DNA of 64,000 bases, taken from Prolixibacter sp. NT017 (GTDB lineage: Bacteria; Bacteroidota; Bacteroidia; Bacteroidales; Prolixibacteraceae). Under the pieces are notes generated by a model. The model was not told where the DNA came from, ran no database searches, and saw nothing but the letters and a program-made list of their open reading frames with translations. The stretch spans positions 2,046,001-2,110,000 of the forward strand of contig NZ_BLAV01000001.1 of the NCBI RefSeq assembly GCF_009617875.1, read 5' to 3'. Each line of letters starts with the position of its first letter. The stretch's first letter is position 1. The translations under genes and the position numbers were made by a program. This document shows, in pieces, positions 1 to 8,697 of this stretch.

Positions 1-829
1 GCAACGATTCGGGGATTTGTGGCAGGAAAGTCCAGAACCACTTTTGAAAAGCTTCCCGATCGAGAACGCGCAGCATCAAATCGGCTTCGATAAGTGATGG
101 CGAGAGGAAATCATCACCTCCCGGTTCCCAGGCCGCTGGTATATTTTTATCGTTCTCATAATAAAACAGCGCTCTTTCTTTCAGTAAGTTTTCGAATATC
201 GAATCCCGGGTTACTTTGGCATAATCGAGCGCCAGCAACAATCCCAGTGCCGTGTTTTCATGAACACCTCTCCGAATGGGATAGTACAATCCCGGCAGGT
301 AAAAATGGTAACGTTGAACGATCTCCTGCGCCAATGGCGCCAGTATATTCGCCCACTCTTTTCCGTTTGGATTGTCCCAGGTCAACAATTCGGCCTGAAG
401 CTTGAGCAGCCATCCCCATCCGTAGGGCCGTTCGAAACTTTCACGCCCCGGTGCCTGAAAATAGGCAACCTCGGTTTGTATATTCTCTTTCGTAAAATGC
501 CGGTTCAACACATCGATGATCTGCTTTCGCTGTGGTAAGTCGGGATACATTTTCAACAAACGAACAAGTAACCAATGACCGTGCACAGCTGAGTGCCAGT
601 CGAAACAACCATAAAAAGCAGGATGCAACCGGTTAGGCGTTTGCGCATCCTGGGGCCCGTTCATGGTATGACTGATTTTATTCGGATAAATCTTATCGAC
701 ATTCTTCAGGACCAGATCGGCAAACTGCGCTGCCTTTTCTTTTGTGAGTTCCGGCACCACCGGTGTTTGAGCTTTTGACATATTCATAAAACTGGAAAGA
801 AACAGAAGAAGCAAAAATAATTTTCTCAT
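1..829 (-). CDS. DUF2891 family exported protein, 3' end cut off by window
   Basis: Reading the minus strand from an ATG at 829 gives an uninterrupted frame to the window edge. It opens with a hydrophobic signal peptide (MRKLFLLLLFLSS) ending near SKAQT. The mature part contains NGPQDAQTPNRLHPAFYG followed by CFDWHSAVHGHWLLVRL and later RPYGWGWLLKLQAEL, which I recognise as DUF2891, an alpha/alpha-barrel-like family of unknown activity common in Bacteroidota. About 276 codons are visible and the C-terminus is missing. The region to the right (830-1122) is non-coding, so this gene diverges from the RimK fusion. The family assignment is firm; no enzymatic role can be given from sequence. Confidence 0.85.
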   Translation of the reverse strand, partial: MRKLFLLLLFLSSFMNMSKAQTPVVPELTKEKAAQFADLVLKNVDKIYPNKISHTMNGPQDAQTPNRLHPAFYGCFDWHSAVHGHWLLVRLLKMYPDLPQRKQIIDVLNRHFTKENIQTEVAYFQAPGRESFERPYGWGWLLKLQAELLTWDNPNGKEWANILAPLAQEIVQRYHFYLPGLYYPIRRGVHENTALGLLLALDYAKVTRDSIFENLLKERALFYYENDKNIPAAWEPGGDDFLSPSLIEADLMLRVLDREAFQKWFWTFLPQIPESL

Positions 830-989
830 TATCTGAAGGTTTATATCGGTTAAATCAAATGAATTGTCCGGATGATGAACTTCTCGCCTGGTTTCCCGTA
901 AAGGGAAAAAACGAAAAAGCGCGAAAAAAATTAAGCATTTTTATGGTAAGGGTAACGTAAAACACGCATGAAATCCAAAAAAAAGATTT

Positions 990-1023
990 ATTTGCACCTG
1001 CAAATCAGTCGTTGGGAAACGAC
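990..1023 (+). promoter_or_regulatory. Two adjacent perfect hairpins in the 830-1122 intergenic region
   Basis: Two short perfect inverted repeats sit next to each other: ATTTGC-ACCT-GCAAAT at 990-1005 and GTCGTT-GGGA-AACGAC at 1008-1023. Each has a 6-bp stem and a 4-base loop. Neither is followed by a T-run, so they are not terminators. They lie about 100 bases upstream of the RimK fusion start and could be a 5' UTR structure or an operator. The rest of 830-1122 shows nothing clear except a possible 22-codon leader frame. Confidence 0.4.
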
Positions 1024-1044
1024 TATAAAAAACCAATTATCAAT

Positions 1045-1113
1045 ATGATGACGAGCGATATTCAGGCAAAAAATCTGAATTTACAGACTATATATGAATT
1101 GAATATCGAATGA
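1045..1113 (+). other. Possible 22-codon upstream ORF
   Basis: An ATG at 1045 (with a second ATG directly after it) opens a 22-codon frame, MMTSDIQAKNLN...ELNIE, which ends with TGA nine bases before the ATG of the RimK fusion. There is no convincing Shine-Dalgarno sequence before it. It may be chance, or a leader peptide translated together with the hairpin leader just upstream. Low confidence. Confidence 0.2.
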
Positions 1114-1122
1114 AGATTTAAC

Positions 1123-2505
1123 ATGATAAACGAAAACAAGATTATTGTTGGAAGCGAAGAGTGGTGTTCTCTTCCTGATTTAAACATTCCGGCCATTAAA
1201 GCCCGGGTTGATTCCGGTGCTAAAACCTCTTCCATTCATGCCATCAACATTCAGCCTTTCAAGAAAGAGGGTATACCGTGGGTGAATTTCGACATTCCTC
1301 CTATTCAGAATGACGGAAAGACCTCCGTTCATTGTGAGGCAGAAATCGTCGACCGCCGTACGGTGAAGAGTTCCAGCGGCATCAGCGAGCGCAGATATGT
1401 GATTAAAACATCTGTAGCGTTGGGTGAGGCATCGTGGGAGATTGAACTGACGCTGGCCAACCGCGACTCAATGGGTTACCGCATGTTGCTCGGACGTGAG
1501 GCAATGAGCGGCCGTATGCTGGTCGACCCCGAAGCCCGCTTTTTGTTTGGTCAGAAATCAACGGCACACCTGAACGAGTTATACCAGCCAAATCAGCCGG
1601 CTCGACAAGGTTTGAAGATCGGGCTTTTGGCTTCTGATCCCAACCTCTACAGCAATCAGCGCATCATGGAAGCCGGCGAAGCGCGTGGCCACGAGATGCA
1701 TTTCCTGAACATTCGGCACTGTTATATGAAGCTCGATGCCACCAATCCGGAAATTCACTACAGGGGAGGACGGATTTTGAATGATTTGGATGCGGTTATT
1801 CCACGCATCCGGCCCAGCCAGACTTTCTACGGATGTGCGTTGACCCGCCAGTTCGAGGCGCTTAAGATATTTACGCTCAATTCGGCGGCAGCCATCAGTC
1901 AGTCGCGCGACAAGCTTTTCTCGCTGCAGTTGTTGCTGCAAAATGGTCTGGAAATTCCGACGACCGGTTTTGCCAACTCGCCGCTCGATACCTCTGATTT
2001 GATTAAGATGGTAGGTGGTTCGCCCTTGATTGTGAAGTTGCTGGAAGGTACGCAGGGGAAAGGCGTTGTGCTGACCGAAACCAAAAAGGCAGCCGAGAGT
2101 GTCATCAATGCCTTCAAGAGCTTGCATGCCAACATTCTCGTTCAGGAGTTTGTCAAGGAAGCCAACGGAAAAGATATCCGCTGTTTTGTCATCGATGGCA
2201 AAGTGGTGGCGTCTATCCAGCGGGAAGCTGCTCCCGGCGAATTCCGGGCCAACCTGCACCAGGGCGGAACGGCTTCGGTGGTGAAAGTGACGCCTGAAGA
2301 AAAACGCATCGCCATCAAGGCGGCCAAAACCATGAACCTGAAAGTGGCGGGTGTAGACATCATCCGTTCGGCAAAGGGACCGCTCTTGCTGGAGATCAAT
2401 TCGTCGCCCGGACTGGAAGGCATCGAGTCGGCGACTAACAAGGACATCGCTGGGAAAATGATTGCCGCCATTGAAAAACATGTGGGCTGGAAAGCCGAAA
2501 GGTAA
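1123..2505 (+). CDS. rimK: Retropepsin-like domain fused to RimK-type ATP-grasp ligase
   Basis: This 460-residue protein has two parts. Residues about 8-150 match the RimK-associated ATP-dependent zinc protease/retropepsin-like family (PF05618), with the DSGAKTSS motif at D30, the expected aspartate of an aspartyl-protease-like fold. Residues about 160-455 are a RimK ATP-grasp ligase, ending in the metal-binding [11 protein letters not shown] motif (E424, N426). RimK enzymes add glutamate residues to the C-terminus of ribosomal protein S6 or make poly-glutamate. Many genomes encode the two parts as separate neighbouring genes; here they are one chain. The ATG at 1123 is the only good start, and a strong terminator follows at 2536. 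Substrate is not predictable from sequence. Confidence 0.9.
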   Translation: MINENKIIVGSEEWCSLPDLNIPAIKARVDSGAKTSSIHAINIQPFKKEGIPWVNFDIPPIQNDGKTSVHCEAEIVDRRTVKSSSGISERRYVIKTSVALGEASWEIELTLANRDSMGYRMLLGREAMSGRMLVDPEARFLFGQKSTAHLNELYQPNQPARQGLKIGLLASDPNLYSNQRIMEAGEARGHEMHFLNIRHCYMKLDATNPEIHYRGGRILNDLDAVIPRIRPSQTFYGCALTRQFEALKIFTLNSAAAISQSRDKLFSLQLLLQNGLEIPTTGFANSPLDTSDLIKMVGGSPLIVKLLEGTQGKGVVLTETKKAAESVINAFKSLHANILVQEFVKEANGKDIRCFVIDGKVVASIQREAAPGEFRANLHQGGTASVVKVTPEEKRIAIKAAKTMNLKVAGVDIIRSAKGPLLLEINSSPGLEGIESATNKDIAGKMIAAIEKHVGWKAER

Positions 2506-2535
2506 CCGGTCCGGTTTGAACAGAAATAAGAAGAG

Positions 2536-2569
2536 ATGCTATGCCGAAGAGGTATGGCATTCTTTTTTT
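2536..2569 (+). terminator. Rho-independent terminator after rimK
   Basis: A 10-bp stem (2536-2545 with 2551-2560, two G-U wobbles) and a 5-base loop are followed by TCTTTTTTT. It lies 31 bases after the stop codon of the RimK fusion on the same strand. Confidence 0.85.
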
Positions 2570-2697
2570 CTTACCAATCCAACATCCCCCGGACATATCG
2601 GATGCAAATACCTGCCTTGATCGTGTTCTTCAAGAAATAATTGTGATCTTTTAACAAATTTGCGCTCATATTATTCCTCGGTCAAAGAATGATAGCT

Positions 2698-2705
2698 TAT
2701 TTTTG
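2698..2705 (+). promoter_or_regulatory. Candidate -7 element for the lipid A deacylase gene
   Basis: TATTTTTG at 2698-2705 matches the Bacteroidota -7 consensus TAnnTTTG. No TTG is found at the expected -33 spacing, so only half of the promoter is supported. The start codon is about 94 bases downstream. Confidence 0.35.
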
Positions 2706-2798
2706 CGTTTTACATATTATATCTTTAAAATGACTAAATGGACTGATTGGACGCATTAAGATCACAAAGCCGTCGACAATCAACGGTAAACAGAAGAC

Positions 2799-4139
2799 AT
2801 GAGACGGTGTGTAACGCGTAAAATATACTGGTGGAAGACAATCGCTCTTTTTAGCATCACACTCTTCTTGTCTGACAGGGCATCGGCCGAAGGATGGAGC
2901 CGCAATTCGCACCCGGTTTGCAAAGCCGATACCACCGATACAACTGCTCACCTTCGCAGCGTTCCCCAAAAACCACATAGTCTTATTCATCAAATTGGCA
3001 TTGAAGTTGACCCGAATTATATTTTCCTCACCAACTCGTTTCTGAATGGCGAAAATGTGAAGGGCACCCGCTACCAAAAATCATTCTCGGCCCATCTGAA
3101 ATATTCATTCCAGTTCGATTCCCATTCGGCTTACAGCCGGATTTTCGGAAAACCCTACCAGGGAGCCGGATTGTCATGGTATACTTTTGGCGATAAGAAA
3201 TATTTGGGAAACCCCATGGCACTATACCTGTTTCAGGGTGCGCAGATAAGTCAGTTCACCCCGAAGCTCTCACTTAACTACGAATGGAATTTCGGGTTAT
3301 CATTCGGGTGGCAACCTTACAACAAGGAAAGCAATCCGTACAACACCATGATTGGCTCAAAACTCAATGCCTACATCAACGCAGGTGTGTACCTGAACTG
3401 GATACTTTCTCCAAAATTCGATCTGACCAGCGGGGTCTCGTTTACTCATTTTTCCAACGGAAACACACAGTATCCCAACGCCGGACTGAATACCATCGGG
3501 TTGAAAATGGGACTGGTTTATCGTGTAAACAGGGAGCATTCTCTTTCACTTCCTGAACCATATCAACCCCTTATTCCCACATTCCCCCGCCATGTTAGTT
3601 ATGATATGGTTTTGTTTGGGGCCTGGCGCTGGAAAGGAGTAGCAGCGGCTGATATGGAGGTTCTCGTACCGCGTAAATACACGGTACTGGGCTTCAGTTT
3701 TGCCCCCATGTACAATTTCGGATACAAACTCAGGGCCGGGTTATCGGTCGACGGTGTGTACGATGGCAGTGCCAATGTGTATGCCAAAGATGTCGCTAAC
3801 AATTTCTCGTCTGGTGCCACACTGTTTCGTCCCGAGCCACCGCCCCCACGGTTCGTATTCATCACTCCCTCCTTCAGCCGGCAATGGTCGGTGGGAATTT
3901 CCGGACGGGTGGAATATGTAATGCCCTACTTCTCCATCAACCTGGGCACAGGCGTGAACGTACTGAACAATGTGGGGGACCTCAAATCGGTTTACCAGGT
4001 GCTGGCACTCAAAATTGCTGTTACCCGCAGCTCATTTATTCACATTGGATACAACCTGAAAGATTTCCATGAGCCCAACTACCTGATGCTGGGCATTGGT
4101 TTTCGTTTTCATAACAAATATCCCCGCTTACACCGCTGA
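2799..4139 (+). CDS. Acyloxyacyl hydrolase, PagL-type lipid A deacylase
   Basis: A 446-residue outer-membrane protein with an N-terminal signal (IALFSITLFLSDRASA). The central barrel carries FTHFSNGNTQYPNAGLN, in which H217 and S219 form the His-x-Ser signature of the PagL family; PagL removes the 3-position acyl chain from lipid A in the outer membrane. Alternating hydrophobic/aromatic strands run throughout, and the chain ends in GIGFRFHNKYPRLHR, compatible with a terminal beta-strand. It is longer than the roughly 170-residue proteobacterial PagL, as is usual for Bacteroidota members. The TGA stop lies where the downstream 41-bp repeat array starts. Family assignment is good; that the substrate is lipid A here is inference. 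Confidence 0.82.
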   Translation: MRRCVTRKIYWWKTIALFSITLFLSDRASAEGWSRNSHPVCKADTTDTTAHLRSVPQKPHSLIHQIGIEVDPNYIFLTNSFLNGENVKGTRYQKSFSAHLKYSFQFDSHSAYSRIFGKPYQGAGLSWYTFGDKKYLGNPMALYLFQGAQISQFTPKLSLNYEWNFGLSFGWQPYNKESNPYNTMIGSKLNAYINAGVYLNWILSPKFDLTSGVSFTHFSNGNTQYPNAGLNTIGLKMGLVYRVNREHSLSLPEPYQPLIPTFPRHVSYDMVLFGAWRWKGVAAADMEVLVPRKYTVLGFSFAPMYNFGYKLRAGLSVDGVYDGSANVYAKDVANNFSSGATLFRPEPPPPRFVFITPSFSRQWSVGISGRVEYVMPYFSINLGTGVNVLNNVGDLKSVYQVLALKIAVTRSSFIHIGYNLKDFHEPNYLMLGIGFRFHNKYPRLHR

Positions 4140-4144
4140 TTTCA

Positions 4145-4825
4145 TATCTCCGAAAACTAAGGAGCCAACTCAGGAACAAATTTGGTACTCCCCGAAACTG
4201 AGGCAGCTCATTGCAGCGTGATGAGCACCTCCCGGGAACTGAGGCAACTCATTGCAGTGTGATGAACACCTCCCCGGAACTGAGGCGTAAAATATGCAAG
4301 CTGATTTCATACCTCCGGAAACTGAGGAGCCAACTCACGAACAAATTTGGTACTCCCCGAAACTGAGGCAGCTCATTGCAGCGTGATGAGCACCTCCCCG
4401 GAACTGAGGCAACTCATTGCAGTGTGATGAACACCTCCCCGGAACTGAGGCGTAAAATATGCAAGCTGATTTCATACCTCCGGAAACTGAGGAGCCAACT
4501 CAGGAACAAATTTGGTACTCCCCGAAACTGAGGCAGCTCATTGCAGCGTGAATGAATTGCTTCCCGCCAGCCAAGTATTACATCCAACCCAAATGAATGG
4601 CCTGTGGTCAGCCAGATGCCCCTTTTAATTTAAATGAGCGACCTGCCGACAGCCAGATGCCCCTTTTAATTTAAATGAGCGACCTGGCGACAGCCAGATA
4701 CTCCACTCAATTCAAATGAACAACCTGGCGGCAGCCAGATGCTCCATTTAATTCAAATGAACAGCCTGTAGCCAGCCAGGTACGTTCTCCAGACTAAAAG
4801 AACTGCCTGGCCAGAGCCAGGCGAT
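4145..4825 (+). repeat. Array of ~17 hairpin-forming units with a 41-bp period
   Basis: Two abutting repeat blocks share one period. Block 1 (to about 4551) carries the motif ending CTGAGG (first copy CTAAGG) at 4157, 4198, 4239, 4280 and 4322, spaced 41, 41, 41 and 42, and the whole 165-bp group of four is repeated 2.5 times from 4136. Block 2 carries GCCAG at 4611, 4652, 4693, 4733, 4775 and 4816 (spacing 40-42). The phase is roughly kept across the junction. Units of both blocks share ATGARC followed by ACCT or GCCT, then a short hairpin: CCTC/GAGG in block 1, CTGGC/GCCAG in block 2, best formed at 4805-4822 (GCCTGGC-CAGA-GCCAGGC). Every reading frame of the 165-bp group meets a stop, so the array is non-coding. 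Confidence 0.85.
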
Positions 4826-4880
4826 ATGTATGAACGAAAATAGTCAACATAGCCCCCCGGGAATGATCATACTAATTTAA

Positions 4881-4910
4881 TTGGCCATACCGGAAGCTTC
4901 GTTATTTTTG
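4881..4910 (+). promoter_or_regulatory. Bacteroidota promoter for the MFS gene
   Basis: TTG at 4881-4883, a 19-base spacer, and TATTTTTG at 4903-4910 match the TTG-N19-TAnnTTTG consensus exactly. The ATG at 4919 follows after 8 bases, so the transcript would be leaderless or nearly so. Confidence 0.8.
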
Positions 4911-4918
4911 CACGCGTC

Positions 4919-6115
4919 ATGGGGAGCTCGTACAGCCAAAATATTTTCCGGCTTTACATCATCAAGTGCGCCAAATGGTTCATGCTGGTGATGCCCATTG
5001 TCGTCCCCTTCTACCAAAGCAACGGCCTCAGCATGCACGACGTGTTTTTCCTGCGGGCCATTTATTCGGTTGCCATCGTTCTGCTCGAAATACCTTCCGG
5101 TTACTTTGCCGATGTGTGGGGACGAAAAACCACGCTGGTAGCCGGTACAGTCATGGGTGCCATTGGCTTTGGCATTTACAGCTTCTCGTACCGTTTTGGC
5201 GAATTTTTAGTGGCCGAAATGGTTCTGGGCGTTGGACAAAGTCTTATCTCCGGTTCCGATTCAGCTTTGTTGTATGACTCATTGAAAGCCGAAAAACGGG
5301 AATCGGAATACCTGAAACTGGAAGGACGTGTAACCTCCATCGGGAACTTTGCCGAAGCCATTGCCGGCGTGTTGGGCGGATTGCTGGCTACACTCAGTTT
5401 GCGTTACCCTTATTATGCCCAAACGTTGGTAGCTTTTGCAGGCGTTCCGGCGGCCATTTCGCTAAGAGAACCTCCGCGCGACGACCGTCACGCGAAACCC
5501 GGTTGGAAAGATATTTTCCAGGTGGTCAATCATTCGCTGATCGAAAACAAACCGCTGCGGACAGCCATCCTCTACTCTTCGGTTATTGGCACCGCTACCC
5601 TCACCATGGCCTGGTTCGTGCAGCCTTTCTTTAAGGAAATAGCACTGCCGCTCTCGATGTTTGGTGTGCTTTGGACGGTTCTGAACCTGTTGGCCGGACT
5701 GGTTTCGATGATTGCTTACAAGTTTGAGAATGCGCTAGGGCGGAAAAATACGGTATTTCTCATCCTCATATTTATTACCGGTTCGTATATCGCCATCAGT
5801 CAGAACATGACGGCCTGGGGTATCGCTATTCTGGTGGTCTTCTACTTTGTGAGGGGAATTGCCACGCCCATCCTAAAGAACTACATCATTCAGTACACCA
5901 CATCGGCCAACCGGGCCACCGTGCTGTCTGTACGCAGCTTTATCATTCGAATCATTTTTGCAGGAGTCGGACCATTCCTGGGTTGGTACACCGACCAGTT
6001 CTCACTGGGTTCCGCACTGGCCATTGCCGGCATGGTCTTCTTCACCGCCGGATTTGTCGTTCTGCTACCGTTCCTGCAAAACCGTATCCGCATAAAGCGA
6101 ACAAATAACCGGTAA
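4919..6115 (+). CDS. MFS transporter
   Basis: A 398-residue polytopic membrane protein with about 12 predicted helices. The loop between helices 2 and 3 has GYFADVWGRKTTLVAG, the classic MFS motif A (G-x-x-x-D-x-x-G-R-[RK]). The first half carries the expected helix-5-like GNFAEAIAGVLGGLLA. The start at ATG 4919 is fixed by the promoter that ends at 4910. It converges with the MBL hydrolase gene, the two stops being 2 bases apart. The substrate cannot be deduced; the neighbours give no hint. Confidence 0.85.
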   Translation: MGSSYSQNIFRLYIIKCAKWFMLVMPIVVPFYQSNGLSMHDVFFLRAIYSVAIVLLEIPSGYFADVWGRKTTLVAGTVMGAIGFGIYSFSYRFGEFLVAEMVLGVGQSLISGSDSALLYDSLKAEKRESEYLKLEGRVTSIGNFAEAIAGVLGGLLATLSLRYPYYAQTLVAFAGVPAAISLREPPRDDRHAKPGWKDIFQVVNHSLIENKPLRTAILYSSVIGTATLTMAWFVQPFFKEIALPLSMFGVLWTVLNLLAGLVSMIAYKFENALGRKNTVFLILIFITGSYIAISQNMTAWGIAILVVFYFVRGIATPILKNYIIQYTTSANRATVLSVRSFIIRIIFAGVGPFLGWYTDQFSLGSALAIAGMVFFTAGFVVLLPFLQNRIRIKRTNNR

Positions 6116-6117
6116 CC

Positions 6118-6882
6118 TCAATCAAATTCCAGTATCTCGCCGTCGAATCCCAGCTCCACACCATCGGGCAACTCTTCTGATACATCTTTGTGTAATCCCA
6201 TTTGGTGACTGATGTGCGTGATGTATGCTTTGCGCGGACGAATTTTCCCAACGATCTCGATGGCTTCACTCAGGCTCAGGTGCGAAATGTGCGATTCTTT
6301 CCGCAAGGCGTCAATCACTACCACCTCTACTCCCTTCAGCTTCTCCAACTCCTCGTCAGCAATCGTGCTAAAATCGGTGAGGTAGGCAAATTTCCCCACC
6401 CGAAAACCATAAACCGGCAACCGGTGGTGCATCACCCGAATGGGAATGATGTCGAGCGAACCAACGGTCAAAACTGAACCATCGATGGGCACCAGGTTCA
6501 TCTGAGGCGTGCCGGGATATTTTTCTTCCGAGAAAACGTAGTCGAAGATGGAGCGCAGGTTCTTATCAACGCGCGCTTCGCAGTAAATATCAATGGGTGC
6601 CTTCCGAACCCAGTTAAAACTACGGATATCATCGAGACCGAAGATGTGGTCAGCGTGCTCGTGTGTTAGCAAGATAGCATCGATATTCTGCACTTTCTCC
6701 CGCAACATCTGCTGACGAAAATCGGGGCCGGCATCCACCACTATGCAGGTGCCGTTGTCTTCAATCATTATCGAACTTCGTAAGCGCTTATCGCGCGAAT
6801 CGGTTGAACGGCAAACTTCGCAATTGCAGGCGATTACCGGCACTCCCTGCGAAGTTCCTGTTCCCAGTAATGTTATTTTCAT
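6118..6882 (-). CDS. MBL-fold metallohydrolase, PhnP-like phosphodiesterase
   Basis: 254 residues. The metal site motif HEHADH is at residues 74-79, and an N-terminal C-x-C-x-x-C (C19, C21, C24) matches the structural zinc site of PhnP, which opens cyclic ribose phosphate esters in phosphonate degradation. Later histidines (HHRLP, HISHLSLSE, THISHQMG) complete the dinuclear site. There are no phn genes nearby, so the true substrate may be another cyclic nucleotide or phosphodiester. It lies 15 bases downstream of a BASS-type transporter on the same strand and is probably cotranscribed with it. Confidence 0.85.
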   Translation of the reverse strand: MKITLLGTGTSQGVPVIACNCEVCRSTDSRDKRLRSSIMIEDNGTCIVVDAGPDFRQQMLREKVQNIDAILLTHEHADHIFGLDDIRSFNWVRKAPIDIYCEARVDKNLRSIFDYVFSEEKYPGTPQMNLVPIDGSVLTVGSLDIIPIRVMHHRLPVYGFRVGKFAYLTDFSTIADEELEKLKGVEVVVIDALRKESHISHLSLSEAIEIVGKIRPRKAYITHISHQMGLHKDVSEELPDGVELGFDGEILEFD

Positions 6883-6897
6883 GTTGAATTTTACGTT

Positions 6898-7824
6898 TTA
6901 CGCTCCTCCCGACTTTTCGCGGTAGCGGAATGACAGGTACATCAGGTAAGGCACCATCATCATCCCCATAACGGCCGGAGGAATTCCGCCCCTCGGCGGC
7001 AGCAAGGTGAGGCTGACAGCAATGGCAAATCCGTTATTTTTGAGCGAAGCCAGCAACATTCCACTGATTTGCTTCGGTCCGTTAAAACTCTTTGCCCAGC
7101 GTTTCAAAGCCCAATCTGCCGCAAGGCTGATTCCAAAAGTAGCAAAAAAAGTGACGGCAGCCACGGGTAAAAGCAACATTGGATCGGTTAAGAAAACATC
7201 CTGGTTGGAGCCAATGACCGTATAAATGACCAGGGCAAATCCGAGGTTGACAACCTTCCCGCGAAGGTAAAACACCGGCTTTTGAATGGGTTTCGCCAGC
7301 AGGAAGCGGGAAGCCACCATGGGAATAACGAGCAGGATGACCAAAATACGACCAATAATTTCGGGGGAAACAGAAACGCCCGGAGCGAAAACCATCAGCA
7401 TCACCGGAATCAGGATGAACGACGCCAGGTAGCTGCCCAGTACACCGAACACGGCAAATGCCACATCGCCGCGAAGAATAAACGCAAACGGAATAACGCC
7501 TGTTCCGGCCGGTGCAGCTGCAATGATCACAAATCCCCAGAAGAGTTCCTTGTCGGGCGTAAATAACCAGGCCAGCAAAATAATGAGCGTTCCCAACACC
7601 AAATAACTGGCTGAGATACCAAACAGCATGGGACGAATGAGATTGCGCAGCGGGAAAAATTCCTTGAGGGTTATCCCCGTAAGGGAAAAAGCCAGCACAA
7701 TGGCCAGAAGCGGTAAAACCAACGGTCGTAATGTTTCCGCACCCGCCGGAGCGAGTAAACCGACAATAACTGCGAGAGAAAATTGGGTATTGCGGAGAAA
7801 CAAAAAGCGGAGAACGTATTTCAT
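6898..7824 (-). CDS. BASS/SBF-like membrane transporter
   Basis: A membrane protein of 308 residues with about 9-10 hydrophobic helices, resembling the bile acid:sodium symporter/arsenite-permease-like superfamily (FVIIAAAPAGTGVIPFAFIL; SGMLLASLKNNGFAIAVSL). A longer frame starts at a TTG at 7854, but the ATG at 7824 (MKYVLRFLFLRN) is a better start. It reads toward the PhnP-like gene with 15 bases between them and diverges from the methyltransferase gene. The pattern of an Asn-containing repeat in each half fits ion-coupled organic anion transport, but the substrate is unknown. Confidence 0.7.
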   Translation of the reverse strand: MKYVLRFLFLRNTQFSLAVIVGLLAPAGAETLRPLVLPLLAIVLAFSLTGITLKEFFPLRNLIRPMLFGISASYLVLGTLIILLAWLFTPDKELFWGFVIIAAAPAGTGVIPFAFILRGDVAFAVFGVLGSYLASFILIPVMLMVFAPGVSVSPEIIGRILVILLVIPMVASRFLLAKPIQKPVFYLRGKVVNLGFALVIYTVIGSNQDVFLTDPMLLLPVAAVTFFATFGISLAADWALKRWAKSFNGPKQISGMLLASLKNNGFAIAVSLTLLPPRGGIPPAVMGMMMVPYLMYLSFRYREKSGGA

Positions 7825-7882
7825 AAATTCGGTTACCGACTTCAATCCATACAAACAAGCCGGCGAAAATATTGTTTTTCGC

Positions 7883-7890
7883 TACCTTTG
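7883..7890 (+). promoter_or_regulatory. -7 element for the RsmI-family methyltransferase gene
   Basis: TACCTTTG at 7883-7890 fits TAnnTTTG and is followed 5 bases later by ATG 7896. No TTG is present at the normal -33 distance. The element overlaps a longer upstream reading frame, and so argues for the ATG 7896 (or 7905) start. Confidence 0.55.
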
Positions 7891-7895
7891 CGCCC

Positions 7896-8609
7896 ATGAA
7901 GAAAATGGCTAATCTGTACCTTATACCAACTACGCTTGGCGATACTGAGCCAGGCCATGTTGTCCCCGCCACATTGGTGGACACTGTGCGTTCACTTCGC
8001 TTTTTTATCGTAGAGAACGTGCGTACTGCCCGCCGCTACCTGAAGAAGCTGGACCGCGATATCGACATCGACGCGCTGGAGTTCATGGAGCTGAACAAAC
8101 ACACCGATCGGAAACAGCTTGAACGCTTTCTGCATCCCGTTTTAAACGGAAACGATACCGGCATTATTTCGGAAGCCGGCTGTCCCGGTGTAGCCGATCC
8201 GGGCGCCGACGTGGTGAAACTGGCGCACGAAAAAGATATCCGGATAGTTCCGATGGTTGGACCTTCTTCTATTTTGCTTTCGCTGATGGCGTCCGGAATG
8301 AACGGACAGAACTTTGCCTTTGTGGGCTACCTTCCCATCCCGAAAGGAGAACGGCAGCGGGCTATCAAAGATTTGGAGCGCCGTTCGGCCACCGAACACC
8401 AAACGCAGATTTTCATTGAAGCGCCTTACCGGAACATGAAATTGCTGGAAGATATCCTGCAGGCTTGTCACGACCAAACACGGCTTTGCATTGCCGCCGA
8501 CATCACACTGGAAAGTGAATACATCAAAACGCAGACGGTGGCACAATGGAGAAAAGGATTGCCTGAACTGCATAAACGACCGGCGATTTTTCTGCTCCAT
8601 AAAGACTGA
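7896..8609 (+). CDS. SAM-dependent methyltransferase, RsmI/tetrapyrrole methylase fold
   Basis: About 237 residues. The N-terminus ANLYLIPTTLGD is the first strand of the tetrapyrrole-methylase fold; EAGCPGVADPGADVV is the RsmI-type nucleotide-loop signature (normally SDAGTPxISDPG), and VGPSSILLSLMASGMNG follows as in RsmI. RsmI 2'-O-methylates C1402 of 16S rRNA. Bacteroidota usually have a canonical RsmI plus this shorter paralogue, so I call only the family. The ATG at 7896 was chosen because the promoter -7 box overlaps the longer TTG-initiated frame from 7872. It diverges from the BASS-like gene. Confidence 0.8.
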   Translation: MKKMANLYLIPTTLGDTEPGHVVPATLVDTVRSLRFFIVENVRTARRYLKKLDRDIDIDALEFMELNKHTDRKQLERFLHPVLNGNDTGIISEAGCPGVADPGADVVKLAHEKDIRIVPMVGPSSILLSLMASGMNGQNFAFVGYLPIPKGERQRAIKDLERRSATEHQTQIFIEAPYRNMKLLEDILQACHDQTRLCIAADITLESEYIKTQTVAQWRKGLPELHKRPAIFLLHKD

Positions 8610-8648
8610 TTTCAAATACGATAGTTGTACCTGCTTAACAACAGCCGT

Positions 8649-8677
8649 TTGATTTTGGCCACAAATCAATATATTTG
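8649..8677 (+). promoter_or_regulatory. Promoter for the second BASS transporter gene
   Basis: TTG at 8649-8651, an 18-base spacer and TATATTTG at 8670-8677 match the Bacteroidota consensus. The start codon is 20 bases downstream. Confidence 0.6.
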
Positions 8678-8697
8678 GGCACTGAAAGTCTAAGCCA

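Noticed and set aside
1579..2481. 300-codon minus-strand frame opposite the RimK fusion
   Set aside because: The sense strand encodes an intact ATP-grasp ligase; the antisense product (rich in F, R, H, Q) has no domain.
4136..4551. Repeat protein encoded by the 165-bp (55-codon) units
   Set aside because: The period is a multiple of three, but all six frames contain stop codons inside the unit.
4145..4825. CRISPR array
   Set aside because: The 41-bp units are conserved almost throughout with no unique 30-40-bp spacers, and no cas genes are near.
7082..7984. 300-codon minus-strand frame through the BASS-like gene
   Set aside because: Out of frame with the convincing membrane protein on the same strand, Cys/Gly/Arg-rich with no hydrophobic pattern, and it crosses the divergent promoter region.
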